Below, piece by piece: positions 42,641-53,530 of a DNA stretch of 64,000 bases. The DNA is taken from contig ML677343.1 of assembly GCA_007922305.1 (NCBI GenBank), positions 31,365,987-31,429,986 of the forward strand, given 5' to 3'. This DNA comes from Dermatemys mawii (Eukaryota > Chordata > Testudines > Dermatemydidae). How positions within the stretch are numbered: position 1 is the first letter of the stretch; every line of letters starts with the position of its first letter. The position numbers and the translations under genes were made by a program. Below the pieces are notes generated by a model. The model was not told the origin of the DNA, did no database searches, and saw nothing but the letters and a program-made list of their open reading frames with translations.

Positions 42641-45321
42641 CCTTTTCTACCAGCTTGAATGATGGAAATATCGAGGGCTCTTCTCTTCTCTTGAGATTTG
42701 TGGCTGAATTTGATAATGCCTAGCCCCTTTTTATGGTTTTGGCTTTGTCCTAAAACCAAAACTACCGGCAGGTTCAGGCCCAGCGACGTGACCTTCAGCT
42801 CTGAGGTCCTGACTTGGCAGTGTTCAAAACAGAATGTCTTTCACAAGGCTCCCGTTGTCCCTTTAATGTGTAGAGCAGCAGAAACATAATGCATTTCTCC
42901 ATCAATGTGCTTGTTGGGCTTATCCTTGAGGTTTTCTGCACGATACGTGACATCTACACTCTGTACTAGGCCTTGCTTGTTTCATAAAGTGCCTTGGGAT
43001 GCCAGGCATGCAACCCACAGTAAAAATGTTATTGTATTGTATAGAGCAGTCTTTGATTCAACTCTTCTTTGCCCTGTGTGTCAGGGAACCCCTGATAGAA
43101 ACTCAACTTTGAAATTTGAGAGAGACTAGCATTTGGGGGAGGGAACTATCACATGCTTTAATTTTTTTCTTAACTGATTGCTTCCCAGGCCTCTCCTTTT
43201 AGCTCCAGATTAATGATATTTTGCTGTGGGCTCCCGGATATTATGATGAATCTTTTCCTGTCTGATCTGTAACTCACCTTCAAATATTAAGGCCCTGTTT
43301 TTGAGTGATGCAGCCAGAGGAGGATGACCAGGTGTGGTTTTGCGCTGTCTGGATTCTGGCCCGCTCTAGGGGCTAGTGTAATCTGTGGCATAACTTAGCC
43401 CACTGCTCTGTGTTGGTCTAATTTATGGCAGCCTCCTGAGGGCCGTCTGGAAGCTGCATCACAGTCTGGAACTTCAGTAGCATGCCCCATGCCCACGCAG
43501 CGACTACACCAGCAGAAACTCTTCAGCCCCCGAGGCAACTTCCTGGTCCCCACGTGCTGTTAGAGCAGAGTATAGGACTGCACAGGGAACCTCTCCCAAT
43601 GGAAATTGTGCATGCTCAGAAGCTCTGAAAACTAGGCTAAAGCTAAAGCTTTTGAAGCAAAATCAGAGGTGGTATCTGCAGCAATTGAAGGAGTAAGACT
43701 AAGCCACGTGATGAAGAATGTCTCTAAGGGGGTTTAAAACCCTTCCTTCTGCTCCCTCCCCGCCATTTCCCCCACACGCCCAGGGCTATTGCTGTCTCAG
43801 CTCCTAGCAATGGGAGCAAGTCACTTCTACCTGGGGGAGCTAGTTGGTGAGGGAATCTGCTAAGGTCAGTTAAGAGCACAAGCGCTGAATGGAGGTGAGA
43901 GAGCGGTGCCTGGCTTTCTTCTCTTGGCGATGCACTTGGCTGATTGCAAGAGCTGGGCCGTGTGCCGCTCCAAGGGAAGGGTTTCTGCTCAAGCTGGCGT
44001 GCTGGGGCCACTGAGGCTAGCTGAGACTGTGATCTTGTTTCTTAGATAATAACTCCCTAGCATATGTAAATAAGACACAGCTGGGCTGGATTGGCCTTCT
44101 GGGCTGTCTTGTACTGGTGCCGGCAGGCAGACCAACTCTTCAAGCTACCCGGGGGCTAACTCCTAGCTCAAAAAGCAAATTTACCATCCATTTTGTGGCC
44201 TGCGGCATGGAACTTCACCCATATTCCCAGCTATGTAATTCAACTTTTTGACACGAAAGACTTTTACAGAGACCATTGCAGCCCGCTCTGGGATGTAGCG
44301 TGGCAGTTAACAGCCCACAGGAACCCCTCACTGTCTATGTAAGCAGTAAAAAAATCTCTGAGTCTAGCAAGTTATTGAAGGCTGTGGGGATATTTGTTAC
44401 ACACACACACACACACACACCCTTTACAAATGTGCCCTCTGGGGGGAGCTAAGGTGAGAGGGAAAATGATCTACTGAAGGCCATGTGAACAGTCCTCCTG
44501 AGAGTGGGATTTGACATCTACAGACCCTGGCTCCCACTCCTATGCTTAGTCCATACCCGGATCTGATATTTAGCTAACTGGTCTGAATTTACTGGTGTAT
44601 GCGTGTGTGTTTTAATCTTCTGTTTGTTTAAGGAATGCTATCTTGCTGGATGCTTCCCAAGTTATTGCATCCAAACTGAGTAACCTTTAGATTTGCTAAG
44701 CCACTCCAATTCCTCCACTAGCTATTGTCTGTAAGCACTATTTGGTGCCAATCCTTTGGCTCTGGGGCTGTGAAATCTCATCCCATAGCCAACCGTGACC
44801 CTGTTTCAGAGGAATATTCCCTACTTTATTAGCAAAATAGTTATCCTTTTTCCACTCTGCTCCTGCAAGAAACTCTCTGAATCCTATGTGTGTTGATGCG
44901 GTTTAAAGGTGTGTCTGTCTTTTTCTCCCCACATGTCTCTCTCTAGCTTTCAAATGTTGGCAGGTGGACTTGGTGAGCCTCTAAGTTTTATCATTGCCAG
45001 ATGTCGATATTTATCCTCCTTTTGTTTTCCCGATCTTGTGTCCCTGTAAATCTGATTTAGGACAACAGCTTTCTTAAACTTAAATAATTATGTAATGTCT
45101 CTGCTATGTACCACTTACCTTCTGCTTCTTCGCTGTTGCTCTAGAAGAGTCCGCTTTCTTTCACTAACAGTTGTCCATTTTGTATAGCAATAAAACAAAA
45201 CAAAAGTACTCCCAAACCCACTATTGCTCCTTGTGAAGACAGGTGGATATTGAACAAAACGCAATATGTGAAGCTTGGTTGACTCACCCTCTTCTGTTTC
45301 CCATTCTCTCTCTCGTGGTTG
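42641..45321. other. Unassigned sequence, no gene seen
   Basis: Includes a CA microsatellite (44399-44420). No exon or other element with definable ends. Confidence 0.55.
44399..44420 (+). repeat. (AC)n microsatellite
   Basis: Eleven AC units without interruption. Confidence 0.95.
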
Positions 45322-45530
45322 GGAGACAGCGTGATTCATGAGATAAGGCACTGCACTGGGAGCTAAGAAGTCTGAATTCTCTTCCCAGTTCTGTCAATTG
45401 ATCTGCTGTGTGACCGTGGACAGGTCACTTCAGCTGCCTGTGCCTCAGTTTCCCCATATACAAAATGGAACTGAAATGACTTTCTCTGTTTTTGTAAAAT
45501 CTGAGACGTCTATGGCTGAAAAGTGCTATG
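45322..45530 (+). repeat. MIR-like CORE-SINE
   Basis: Near full length: head 'aggcactgcactgggagct', CORE 'gctgtgtgaccgtggacagg', 'gtgcctcagtttccccatat' and a tail running into 'gaaaagtgctatgtggg'. A foldback repeat follows immediately. Confidence 0.9.
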
Positions 45531-45533
45531 TGG

Positions 45534-45608
45534 GCCTGATCCAAACCCCATCCAAGTGAATGGAAAGGCTCCCATTAATTTTTTAATGGGATTTGGAACA
45601 GATCCCAT
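45534..45608. repeat. Foldback repeat, copy 2 of the 'gatccaaagcc' family
   Basis: Left 'gggcctgatccaaacccca' and right 'gggatttggaacagatccc' pair imperfectly, with 'aatggaaaggctcccatt' in the centre. It is a more worn copy of 16602-16679 and abuts the end of the MIR. Confidence 0.75.
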
Positions 45609-45894
45609 AAGAGCTATGTATTTTATTAATTCACTCCTTTTGCCTTCATTAGCATGCCCTCAGCTTCCCCCTAGGTTCATTAGCATGCCCCCAGGTTCTT
45701 GGCATAGCTGTCCTCATTTCTGACTATATTGAAGTGAAACCCCTCAATCAGTTATAAATGAATCGTTCAATGAATTCTTTCAGACTGGCCATCTCAACGT
45801 AGTGAAAGTGCTCTGGGCTGACTTTTTACAGTTGTACATTCTTATAGGGATCCTTAGTTTTCAGACAATACAATCATACACCAAAGTGGAAGCC

Positions 45895-46005
45895 ACACAC
45901 CTAACTGGAATAAGGGCTCCCCATGGGAGTTAGGCACTTCTGAAAATCCTAACTGGCATCTAGCTGCATCTTTAGGCACCTAAATACCTTTGAAAACCTG
46001 CCCCA
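45895..46005. repeat. Worn foldback repeat
   Basis: 'ctccccatgggagttagg' is partly self-complementary, and 'ggcacctaaatacctttg' near 45975 is characteristic of the same palindromic family as 23202-23243. No duplication found. Confidence 0.5.
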
Positions 46006-46421
46006 AAGTTCTTTCTATGTAAGGTTCCTCTGTTGGCCCTAGGGCAACTTTGCAAACCTTCCTGATGGCTTTCTGGAAAGTAGCTGGTGTCAATTTTAAT
46101 CCGTCAAAGACTTGTTTAATTAAAGTCCCCTGATGCAGGTATTTCCCATTCTTCAGTGTCTGCTTTTGAACGTATGCTAGCTCACTTGTATTGTGGAGTC
46201 TAGCACTGGAGAACACTAAAAGTGCTCTAAGACATAAGTGGAAGCAATTGTTTTTTCATTGGAAACCATGGAAAACCTCTTCCTAGCCACCTCAGACCAT
46301 GCACATGTTCATGCTGCCTGTGGTATCACGTCCTAAGTTCCCTTTCTCTAAAGCCCGTCCGTGTATTAGAAAGATTGGGCCTTTTTCAATGTGTTATGGT
46401 ATCCCTAGGGGCAGCCTCTGT
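46006..46421. other. Unassigned sequence, no gene seen
   Basis: A 78-codon reverse frame (45980-46216, ending on the - strand in TLGQVFKGI) is not recognised and lacks splice support. Confidence 0.5.
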
Positions 46422-46598
46422 AATGGTGTCCCTAGCCTCTCTGTTTGCCAGAAGCCAGGAATGGGTGACAGGATGGATCACGTGATGATTATCTGTTCGG
46501 TTAATTCCCTCTGGGGCACCTGGCACTGGCCACTGTTGGAAGACAAGGTATTGGACTAGCTGGACCTTTGGTCTGACCCAGTATGGCTGCTGTTATAT
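46422..46598 (+). mobile_element. CR1 LINE 3' end
   Basis: Runs from 'atggtgtccctagcctctc' through 'acaggatggatcacgtgatg' and 'ggacctttggtctgaccc' to 'cagtatggctgctgttat'. Same CR1 subfamily type as the copies at 42475 and 48775. Confidence 0.9.
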
Positions 46599-47614
46599 GA
46601 ATTTTTCACTAAGCCCGGACCAATTTGATAACTAGAGGGCACGTGTTTCCTTCAGAGCAACATTCGCTTCTGGGCTCGCTCTCATTTCCTTTGGTCTTGT
46701 TTCCATTGTCGGGTTTAGGGTGCAGGCAGTGGGTGCAGGTGGTGACTGGTGATACGCAGGAGGTCAGAGTAGACGATCGGGCCTTAAACTCAGACTCACT
46801 AGAGGAAACAAAATCCCCGTCTTCGAGGATGGTGCCCCTGGAGGAAGGGTGGTCTCAGAGCTGATGCACAGGGCTGGGTACTCAGAGAGCTCAAGTGAAA
46901 TTCTGCCTCTCTGGAAGTGAACAGCAAAACTTTCACTGGTGTCAGTGGGTCAGGATCTCACCGCTCAGTCCTGTTGCTTGCTCTACCATTGACTGTGGAA
47001 GTAAATTGTTTCCTCAGTCTGAGCTTCAGTTTCCCCATCCATAAAATCATTAAATTTTAACATACTTAGAGATGATTGGGGAGACGGTATATGTGGAGAA
47101 TATTATTAAAAGGGAACAAGAGTAGAGTGTCTGAACCTGTGTGTTAGAGGGTTTGGGCTGGCTGTTAAAATAGACTTTCAAAATCTCAGTAGCATGGTGC
47201 ATTTATTCCAAGGCGCTTGATTTCCAGAACTGGAACCCATAACATACAGGAGACGATTCAGCCTGGCCCTATAGGTGAGACTCTGTAGAGCACAGGCAGT
47301 GGTGAGACTTGACCTTCCAAACGTTCTTTTGGTGTCGTGGTGCATGACTCACCGCCATGGTGCCTCCTGCTGGCCATTCTGGAATTAGCTCAAGTCCTTT
47401 CGCGGAGCGCCCTCCTCTGGTGATGTCTCACTCGCCGTTACTCTTCTAATGGGAGGGTTCTGCACGGGCTCCCTCTGGCCTGCTTTAACCCTTCCTCTTC
47501 CTGGTGTTGAGGCAATGTCCCCTCTACAGTGTACATTGTACATCTGCAGTGTGTCTGGAGCCTAAGTGGCTTGCGTTCATTTGGTTGGAGGGAGGTTTGC
47601 TTTACATTAGAGAG
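46599..47614. other. Unassigned sequence, no gene seen
   Basis: Nothing with definable ends. Confidence 0.55.
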
Positions 47615-47920
47615 CATGAAAGAAACGTGCAAACTAAATTTGATAAGATTAAATCCAATTGTTATGTATTAGCATCCATTTTCCATAACGACCTAGGAAT
47701 GCAATCTCGACGATGAGATAGATGTATCAGAATGTCATTTTAATGGACTCTGCAGCTGAGAAGTCACAAAATGATTCTGTTGAAATGGGATTTTAATAGA
47801 CTTTCTTCCTTTCCTTGATACTCTCCACAAAGGCTTTTCTGCTGCAAAAGGTGAAGCAGTTCGGGCAGGCTCGTTCACATGTAATTATGCTGTTGACCAT
47901 TCAGTAAAAACTTGGCTCCA
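47615..47920. other. Candidate conserved non-coding block
   Basis: About 300 bases of repeat-free sequence with AT-rich words interspersed with intact CpGs ('cataacgacctagg', 'atctcgacgatgag') and 'ttcacatgtaattatgctg' (47875-47893). Texture only; no homology could be tested. Confidence 0.25.
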
Positions 47921-48774
47921 AGAAGCGCCCTTTTAGGAAAGGAGTTTTTTCTTAGAGATGAGAATTGAGATGGAACATTTGATACTTAAATGTCTCTCTG
48001 TTTGCTACTCCTTTACCATGCTAGCAACAACAAAAAAGAAAAGCGGATCATTGTTTTTTGTAAGGCCAGGTCATTCTAAGTTTTACTAGCTTGTTAATTT
48101 TAAGTTGTTAATTTAAAGTGATGCACCCTTCACATGCAATGGTGAAGCCTAGAAATGCTCTTTGTTTGACTTTTGAGATAATTAGCTAATACAGGGAGAT
48201 TAGGATCTCTGGAAAGGATACTGGGCGGGGGAGGTGGGGGGAAATGTACAATAAAAACAAAAATGTGGACATAAAATTGATGCAAATGGGAAAATTAGAA
48301 AAGGCCCTGAAAAACACAGGAAATCAGATTTAACTGCTTAATGATCTGCTTTCAAATAGGCAGCGATCTCGGTCGGGCTGTTGAGTGGTGTTTTCGTCTT
48401 GGAGGTTTTTGTCCTTCAGATTCATGGTAGCAGGTGAGCACTGGTTGCTACCATTGGGTAAATGTTTTCTTGATCAGACTCTGATGCCACAAGAAGCACT
48501 AAGGTGAAAACGGTAGGAAACAAAGTTGGAGCAGGTGTGTAAAAAAAAACAAACAATTTTTTTTTGTAAATTTGGTGCCTACTTTTATGTCCTTAGGCAT
48601 AAAAGAGGGTGTTTGATGGAGGTGGCAGGCATGCATTCAGATAGGTTTATTGTTTTTAAGGTTCGTCTACTCACAAATTCTTTTGTTCTAAATAAATAAC
48701 ATTTGCTTTGAGGAGGAGCTTGGTCACTGGTTTCCTCTGTCACTGCTCCAGGAAAAGCAGAACTGCAGATACTG
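47921..48774. other. AT-rich spacer, no gene seen
   Basis: No supported feature. Confidence 0.55.
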
Positions 48775-49220
48775 AAGATAAGTCTATAAACATGTCGTGC
48801 GTGGAGAAAGTAAATAAGGAAGTGTTGTTTACTCCTGTACGTAACACAAGAACTAGGGGTCACCAAATGAGATTAATGGGCAGCACATTTAAAACAAACA
48901 GGAAGTATTTCTTCACACAACGCATTGTCAACCTGTGGAACTCTTTGCCAGAGGATATTGTGAAGGCCAAGCCTATGAGGGTTAAAAAAAGAACTAGATA
49001 AATTTATGGAGGGTAGGTCCATTAATAGCTATTTGCCAAGTTGGGCAGGGATGGTGCCCCTAACCTCTTTGCCAGAATCTGGGAATGAGTGACAGGGGAT
49101 GGATCACTTGATGACTACCTGTTCTGTTCATGCTCTCTGGGGCACCCAACGTTGACCACTGTCAGTAGACAGGATACTGGGCTAGATGGACCTTTGGTCT
49201 GCCTCGTATGGTCGTTCTTA
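48775..49220 (+). mobile_element. CR1 LINE, end of ORF2 and 3' UTR
   Basis: Begins near 'gtctataaacatgtcgtgcg', encodes the ORF2 C-terminus RKYFFTQRIVNLWNSLPEDI at about 48900-48960 (family form Y-F-F-T-Q-R-x-V-x-L-W-N-x-L-P), and continues through 'gatggatcacttgatgac' to 'ctagatggacctttggtctg'. It is the longest tail of this subfamily in the window, and is 5'-truncated. Confidence 0.92.
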
Positions 49221-50799
49221 AGTCAGATCTCTGAGGTAACCATGGTTAATTACAAGGGGCAGTAGTCCAGGACTCAGTTTGAGAATGGGCTAATTACATG
49301 ATTGCATCCTAAGAGAGGTGATGGCAAGGGCTATAGGTTTGTCACGGTACTAAAAATGTCACCGTATCGTGACTTTTCTTTGTCTGCCTGTGTCCATGAT
49401 TTCAAAGGCCATGCAGCTAGGAGGAGCCACCCTGGGTCATGGCCAAACTGTTTTTGTCTCCACAGGACTGCTTTCAGAAGTTCACCTATTGGGGGTGACA
49501 GATGGTGTTCCCAATACCAACCTCTTTGACACTTTTCAGGTTTACCTGAGGTGTTTGGGGAGAATCGATCCCACATCCTTGTAGTCTGAAGGAGTCTAGT
49601 CTGTGCCAATGGAGGAGATTCTCAGAAAGCGACCACTGAAAGCAGCACAAGTCCTCCACTCCCAGCTCCGCATGCTGTGCTCTTTCCCTGTGTAGACCCC
49701 ATCTCGTTACGGTCAAGTGCCCAGTCCCTTGTCTTCTGGACACCCTTAACATGCACTGATCTGCAGCCTTTGTGGAAACAGTACTCGCTTCACCTCAGTT
49801 CAACACAAGACACTCAGACAAGCTTATAGGAAAACCAAATTGAAGTTTGTTTAACAAAGCTTGAGAAAAAGGTGCAAATAAAAGCCAGTAAAAGGGTTAG
49901 GAAACAGAAGGTTCCAGGTAAAAGAAAAACATAAAACTCAATCTATAGCTTATACTTATTAACAAGAAATTATTCTCCTGGCTAATATATTTCAGTCAGG
50001 CCATACAGTGCTTGTCCAATCCAGAAACTGGGAACCACTTTTCATGAGACATTGATTAGCAGAGTATCTCGTCCATAATGGATAACATCTTGTGCCCTTC
50101 CTTTTTCTCTTCTACAGTCCCAGGCTTTTTGGCTGTTTGCATAATCAAAGTGTTTGATTAACTTCAGCTCAGCCCTGTTCAGAATCATTTCTTGAGGTTC
50201 TCTTGTCTTTGTAAAAGCTCAGGCCTGCACCTGGTCTCGATTGTAAACCCAGGGCTGGGCTGGGTTGAAAGATTTTGATTGCTTTCACTCTTAAGTGAGT
50301 TAGTGGAGTTCCCACCTGCTTCCAGTGACTTCCTCTCCAACAGGTCGCTTCATCTCCAACAGTTTTGGAACATAATACTCTGTGTTTTACACATCTATTA
50401 AAATATTCCCCATACATACATCTCAAAATAACCATGACAATCAGCTAGTTTTTAGCTTTCAGCAGAGACAATACTTTTGGCAATGTAATTTTTTTTATAT
50501 ATCCCTGAATTAAATATGCCAAACTTACTTTAGAGAAAGGGGTGATGTTGATTCTTGGATTCCCATTGCTAGAAATACGAGTATCAAAAGCTTCCTGGAA
50601 TATCGGGAGGATGATCAGACACCGGTGTAATGTACTGCTGCCGGGGCATGTCTGTGGTTTTTGATGGGAGAGAACCCCTTTGATTTCCACTGGGCTCCGT
50701 GGAAGAGTCACTGGCAGAGGCTGCGGCTGGGATGTGCTTAATCAGCTCAAACCCTAGCTGGTCACATCACCTTCCCAGTTGCCTGGCCTGTCGAGATAA
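49221..50799. other. Unassigned, possibly repeat-derived sequence
   Basis: Parts of 49540-50440, such as 'aacaaagcttgagaaaaagg' and 'taaaagggttaggaaacag', read like an antisense repeat 3' region seen in reptile genomes, but I cannot fix class or ends. No gene supported. Confidence 0.4.
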
Positions 50800-50950
50800 T
50801 TTCAACATGCTTTGTTTTGATTTTTGACTGTTTTAAAATCTTTGTTACAGTCTAACTAGGTTAAATTTTGAACTGGAAAATAGGAATTTTTCATTTCAAA
50901 CATGTTTTATTTTGACAATTTCAAAACATTTTCCTCAACTCTTTTTCAAG
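50800..50950. repeat. AT-rich worn repeat
   Basis: An 'aaatttt / gaaatt' rich stretch ('ttaaattttgaactgg', 'caatttcaaaacatttt') resembling a common low-complexity amniote repeat. Boundaries are approximate. Confidence 0.4.
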
Positions 50951-52516
50951 TTGGGAAATAGATGGAGACTGACACTGTATCGCAGACAGTTCTGGTTTTG
51001 ATGCATCAACGTTCGATGAAAAACGATTAGTCATATAATTGCCAACTAACTCACCTTTTGTGTCTACCACTAGTGTGGTGGAATCACCTTCCTAAGTAAA
51101 CCTAGCCTTGATTTCCCTACCTAATCTGGACTTTCCATTGGCGCAAAGGTTTTATGGGGATCTGGTTACATGAAAACAAATCCTTGCCAAAATTTGAGCA
51201 AAACATGATCTTATTTTTTTTAAACAAAACATATATAACTGCAGTTTGGCTCTTGGAAACCTCTAGAAGGTGGAAGTGACCCAGCAGCATTGATGCGTCA
51301 CTCTTAACAGTTCTGGAATGTCAAGAGCGGCAGGCACAATATCCTGTTATCCAGTGTTTCTCATCCAGTATCATCCAGTGTCGCAAGTGCAGGGCTAGTG
51401 TTAGGGGGTGGCAAACAGGCCAATTGCATGGGACCCCACCTTACAGGGGCCTCTGCAAAGCTTAACTACATGCTTCAGCTCTGGGCCCCGGGGCTGACCC
51501 CCAGCTTAAGGAAGGAGGTTGCCATTTTTTGGGTAAATCTAAAGGGCGTCACCAGCACACACATGTTAAGAGACAGATGTAACCGTTCCACTGGATGGGC
51601 TGGTCTCACTCTGCCCAAGCATCAAAGGAACAGTGAGCTGGGACTTCCTTGTCAACTCCCCAGCAGTGAGCATTTCCGAGAGGAACAATGCAGCTGAATC
51701 AGAACTAAACTGAGGCCTTAGCAAGTGGTGCTAGGGGACACCATGCCGTTAGGAGGTGTCACCGCGGAGGCTGCTGTCGAGAACAGCGGGGAAATGTGCT
51801 GCTTGCCCCGAGTGTGAACAATGGGGGGCTGGTGGGTGCTGAGCAGTACTCAAAAGGGGCTGGAGAGAGATTACATGAAAGAACTGACTGAGCCCAGGTG
51901 TAAATGGCTGCAATTCGGGAGAGCCTAGGATTTGAGCCTGCTTAGGCCAGGACTCAAGTTGCTCTCGGGGGGTTAAAATGGAGCAGAATCAACTGGAGAT
52001 GAAATCAAAGCAAGCCCAGTTTTGATTCCCCCCTGGATCTGGCAGAACTTTTGGATCCTGATCCAAACATTGCAGCTTTGGACCACTTCTGGTATCGCCT
52101 AAATGAAGAGTCGACCCATGTCACCAGTTGTAGTGAAATGCACAGGCTCTTCTCCCCCCGCCCCCTTAGTATCTCCCCTTCTGCCCCCGCAGTTCTGACA
52201 TTTCCCTTGTACACATAAATGCACTTTAGTCTTCTCTGGACAGTTTTTCTTGCAGAGGTAGCTGCTGGGTGGAACTGGGCTCTGGGCTCCGCGTGCTTTC
52301 CCTGCATGAACCCATCTCTGCTAACTAATACACAGCAGGAAGCAAAGCTGGCTGCTGCTCTCGCACATCTGCTGGAATCCTCCCTTTACGACAAGCCACT
52401 TTGCCTTGTCGTCTTCCACAGAACACAGCATCGTCCTGGTTATTTGTAGCATATTATGTGATTAGACAAGACAGACAGAAGATGACAGAAAAGCGATCAC
52501 AGTATCCCTATATTTT
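50951..52516. other. Unassigned sequence, no gene seen
   Basis: The phrase 'cagggctagtgttaggggg' near 51391 may be the left end of a hAT-type element, but no partner end is visible. Confidence 0.5.
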
Positions 52517-52652
52517 TAAGGGTGGGGAAACTGAGGCACAGAGCAATGAAGTGACTTGCCCAAGGGGAACACAGGGAAACTGTTTCAGATCTGGGAACTG
52601 AACCCATTTCTCTTGAGTCCCAGACTACTAACAACCAGACCACCATCGTTCC
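52517..52652 (-). repeat. MIR-like CORE-SINE, antisense
   Basis: On the + strand: 'ggggaaactgaggcacagag', 'gtgacttgcccaagggg' and 'ggaactgaacccatttctc', the reverse complement of the MIR CORE and the tRNA-like B-box. Confidence 0.88.
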
Positions 52653-53348
52653 TCCCCTCTATGGCTGACTTTCTTAGAAGTCTCTGGAAAGTAAATCTTT
52701 CAGGCATTAGCTTATGTATAAGGGTCATCAAAAACAATAGCATAAAACATCCTGGGTTCTTACCAAATGCCTGGTAGAAGATGCTGACATAGCCCGCCCT
52801 TGCCTTTTCCCCCCACTAGCCCTAGCACATAACACTTGCAAAACACTTGAGTTCCTTGACTTGAGGACCAGGAGAAAGGTGTGTGTGTGTTTGGGGGTGT
52901 CGCCCTACTGCAGGAGGTGGGGTTGGTCAGGTTTTGTGGAAAAGGTCAAGTTTTTCAATTCGGGTGCATTTCTCTCTGGAAGTGACTGGAGAGCCCACCC
53001 TGGAACACAGAAACCTTCCCACCGAAAACATTGCCAGAACCAGTAGGTCTCCAAAACTCGGAGGCCTCAACAAAACTGCGTTTTTTCACAAAAATTAAAA
53101 AAAAAACTCCTGTCAAAAAAGTTGTGACTCTAGTCACAAGAAAAAAATCAGCTGGGTCAAAGGGTCCCATGTCCTGGAACCAAGCCTCAGAAAACTGGGA
53201 AAAGAAGCCAGCCTCCTATGCTACAAAGGACGTCCCATTTAAATGTGGGACCACAGGAATCTACCTGTGCTGTCCTCTATTATAAAAAAAAGAAAATAGT
53301 ATTCTACCGTAACTCTCTGAGTCACTCCAGTTTAGGGAGTGACTGAAG
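52653..53348. other. Unassigned sequence, no gene seen
   Basis: Contains a short A-rich area (53091-53106). Nothing else supported. Confidence 0.55.
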
Positions 53349-53530
53349 AAGCAGTGTGGCTCAGTGAGTAGAGCATAGTTTTGGGATTATGGACATTTGG
53401 GTGCTGTTTTTGGCTCTGTCGCTGACCCGATTTGTAATCTTAGGCTAGTCGCATCACTTCTCTCTGCGTCAGTTTCCCTCATACATAAAATGGCAATAAT
53501 GCTGCTTATCTCCTTTTAAAATGCTCTAAC
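53349..53530 (+). repeat. MIR-like CORE-SINE
   Basis: tRNA-like head 'agcagtgtggctcagtgagt' with 'agagcatagttttgg', CORE around 'gtaatcttaggctagtcgc', then 'gcgtcagtttccctcatac'. Confidence 0.88.
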
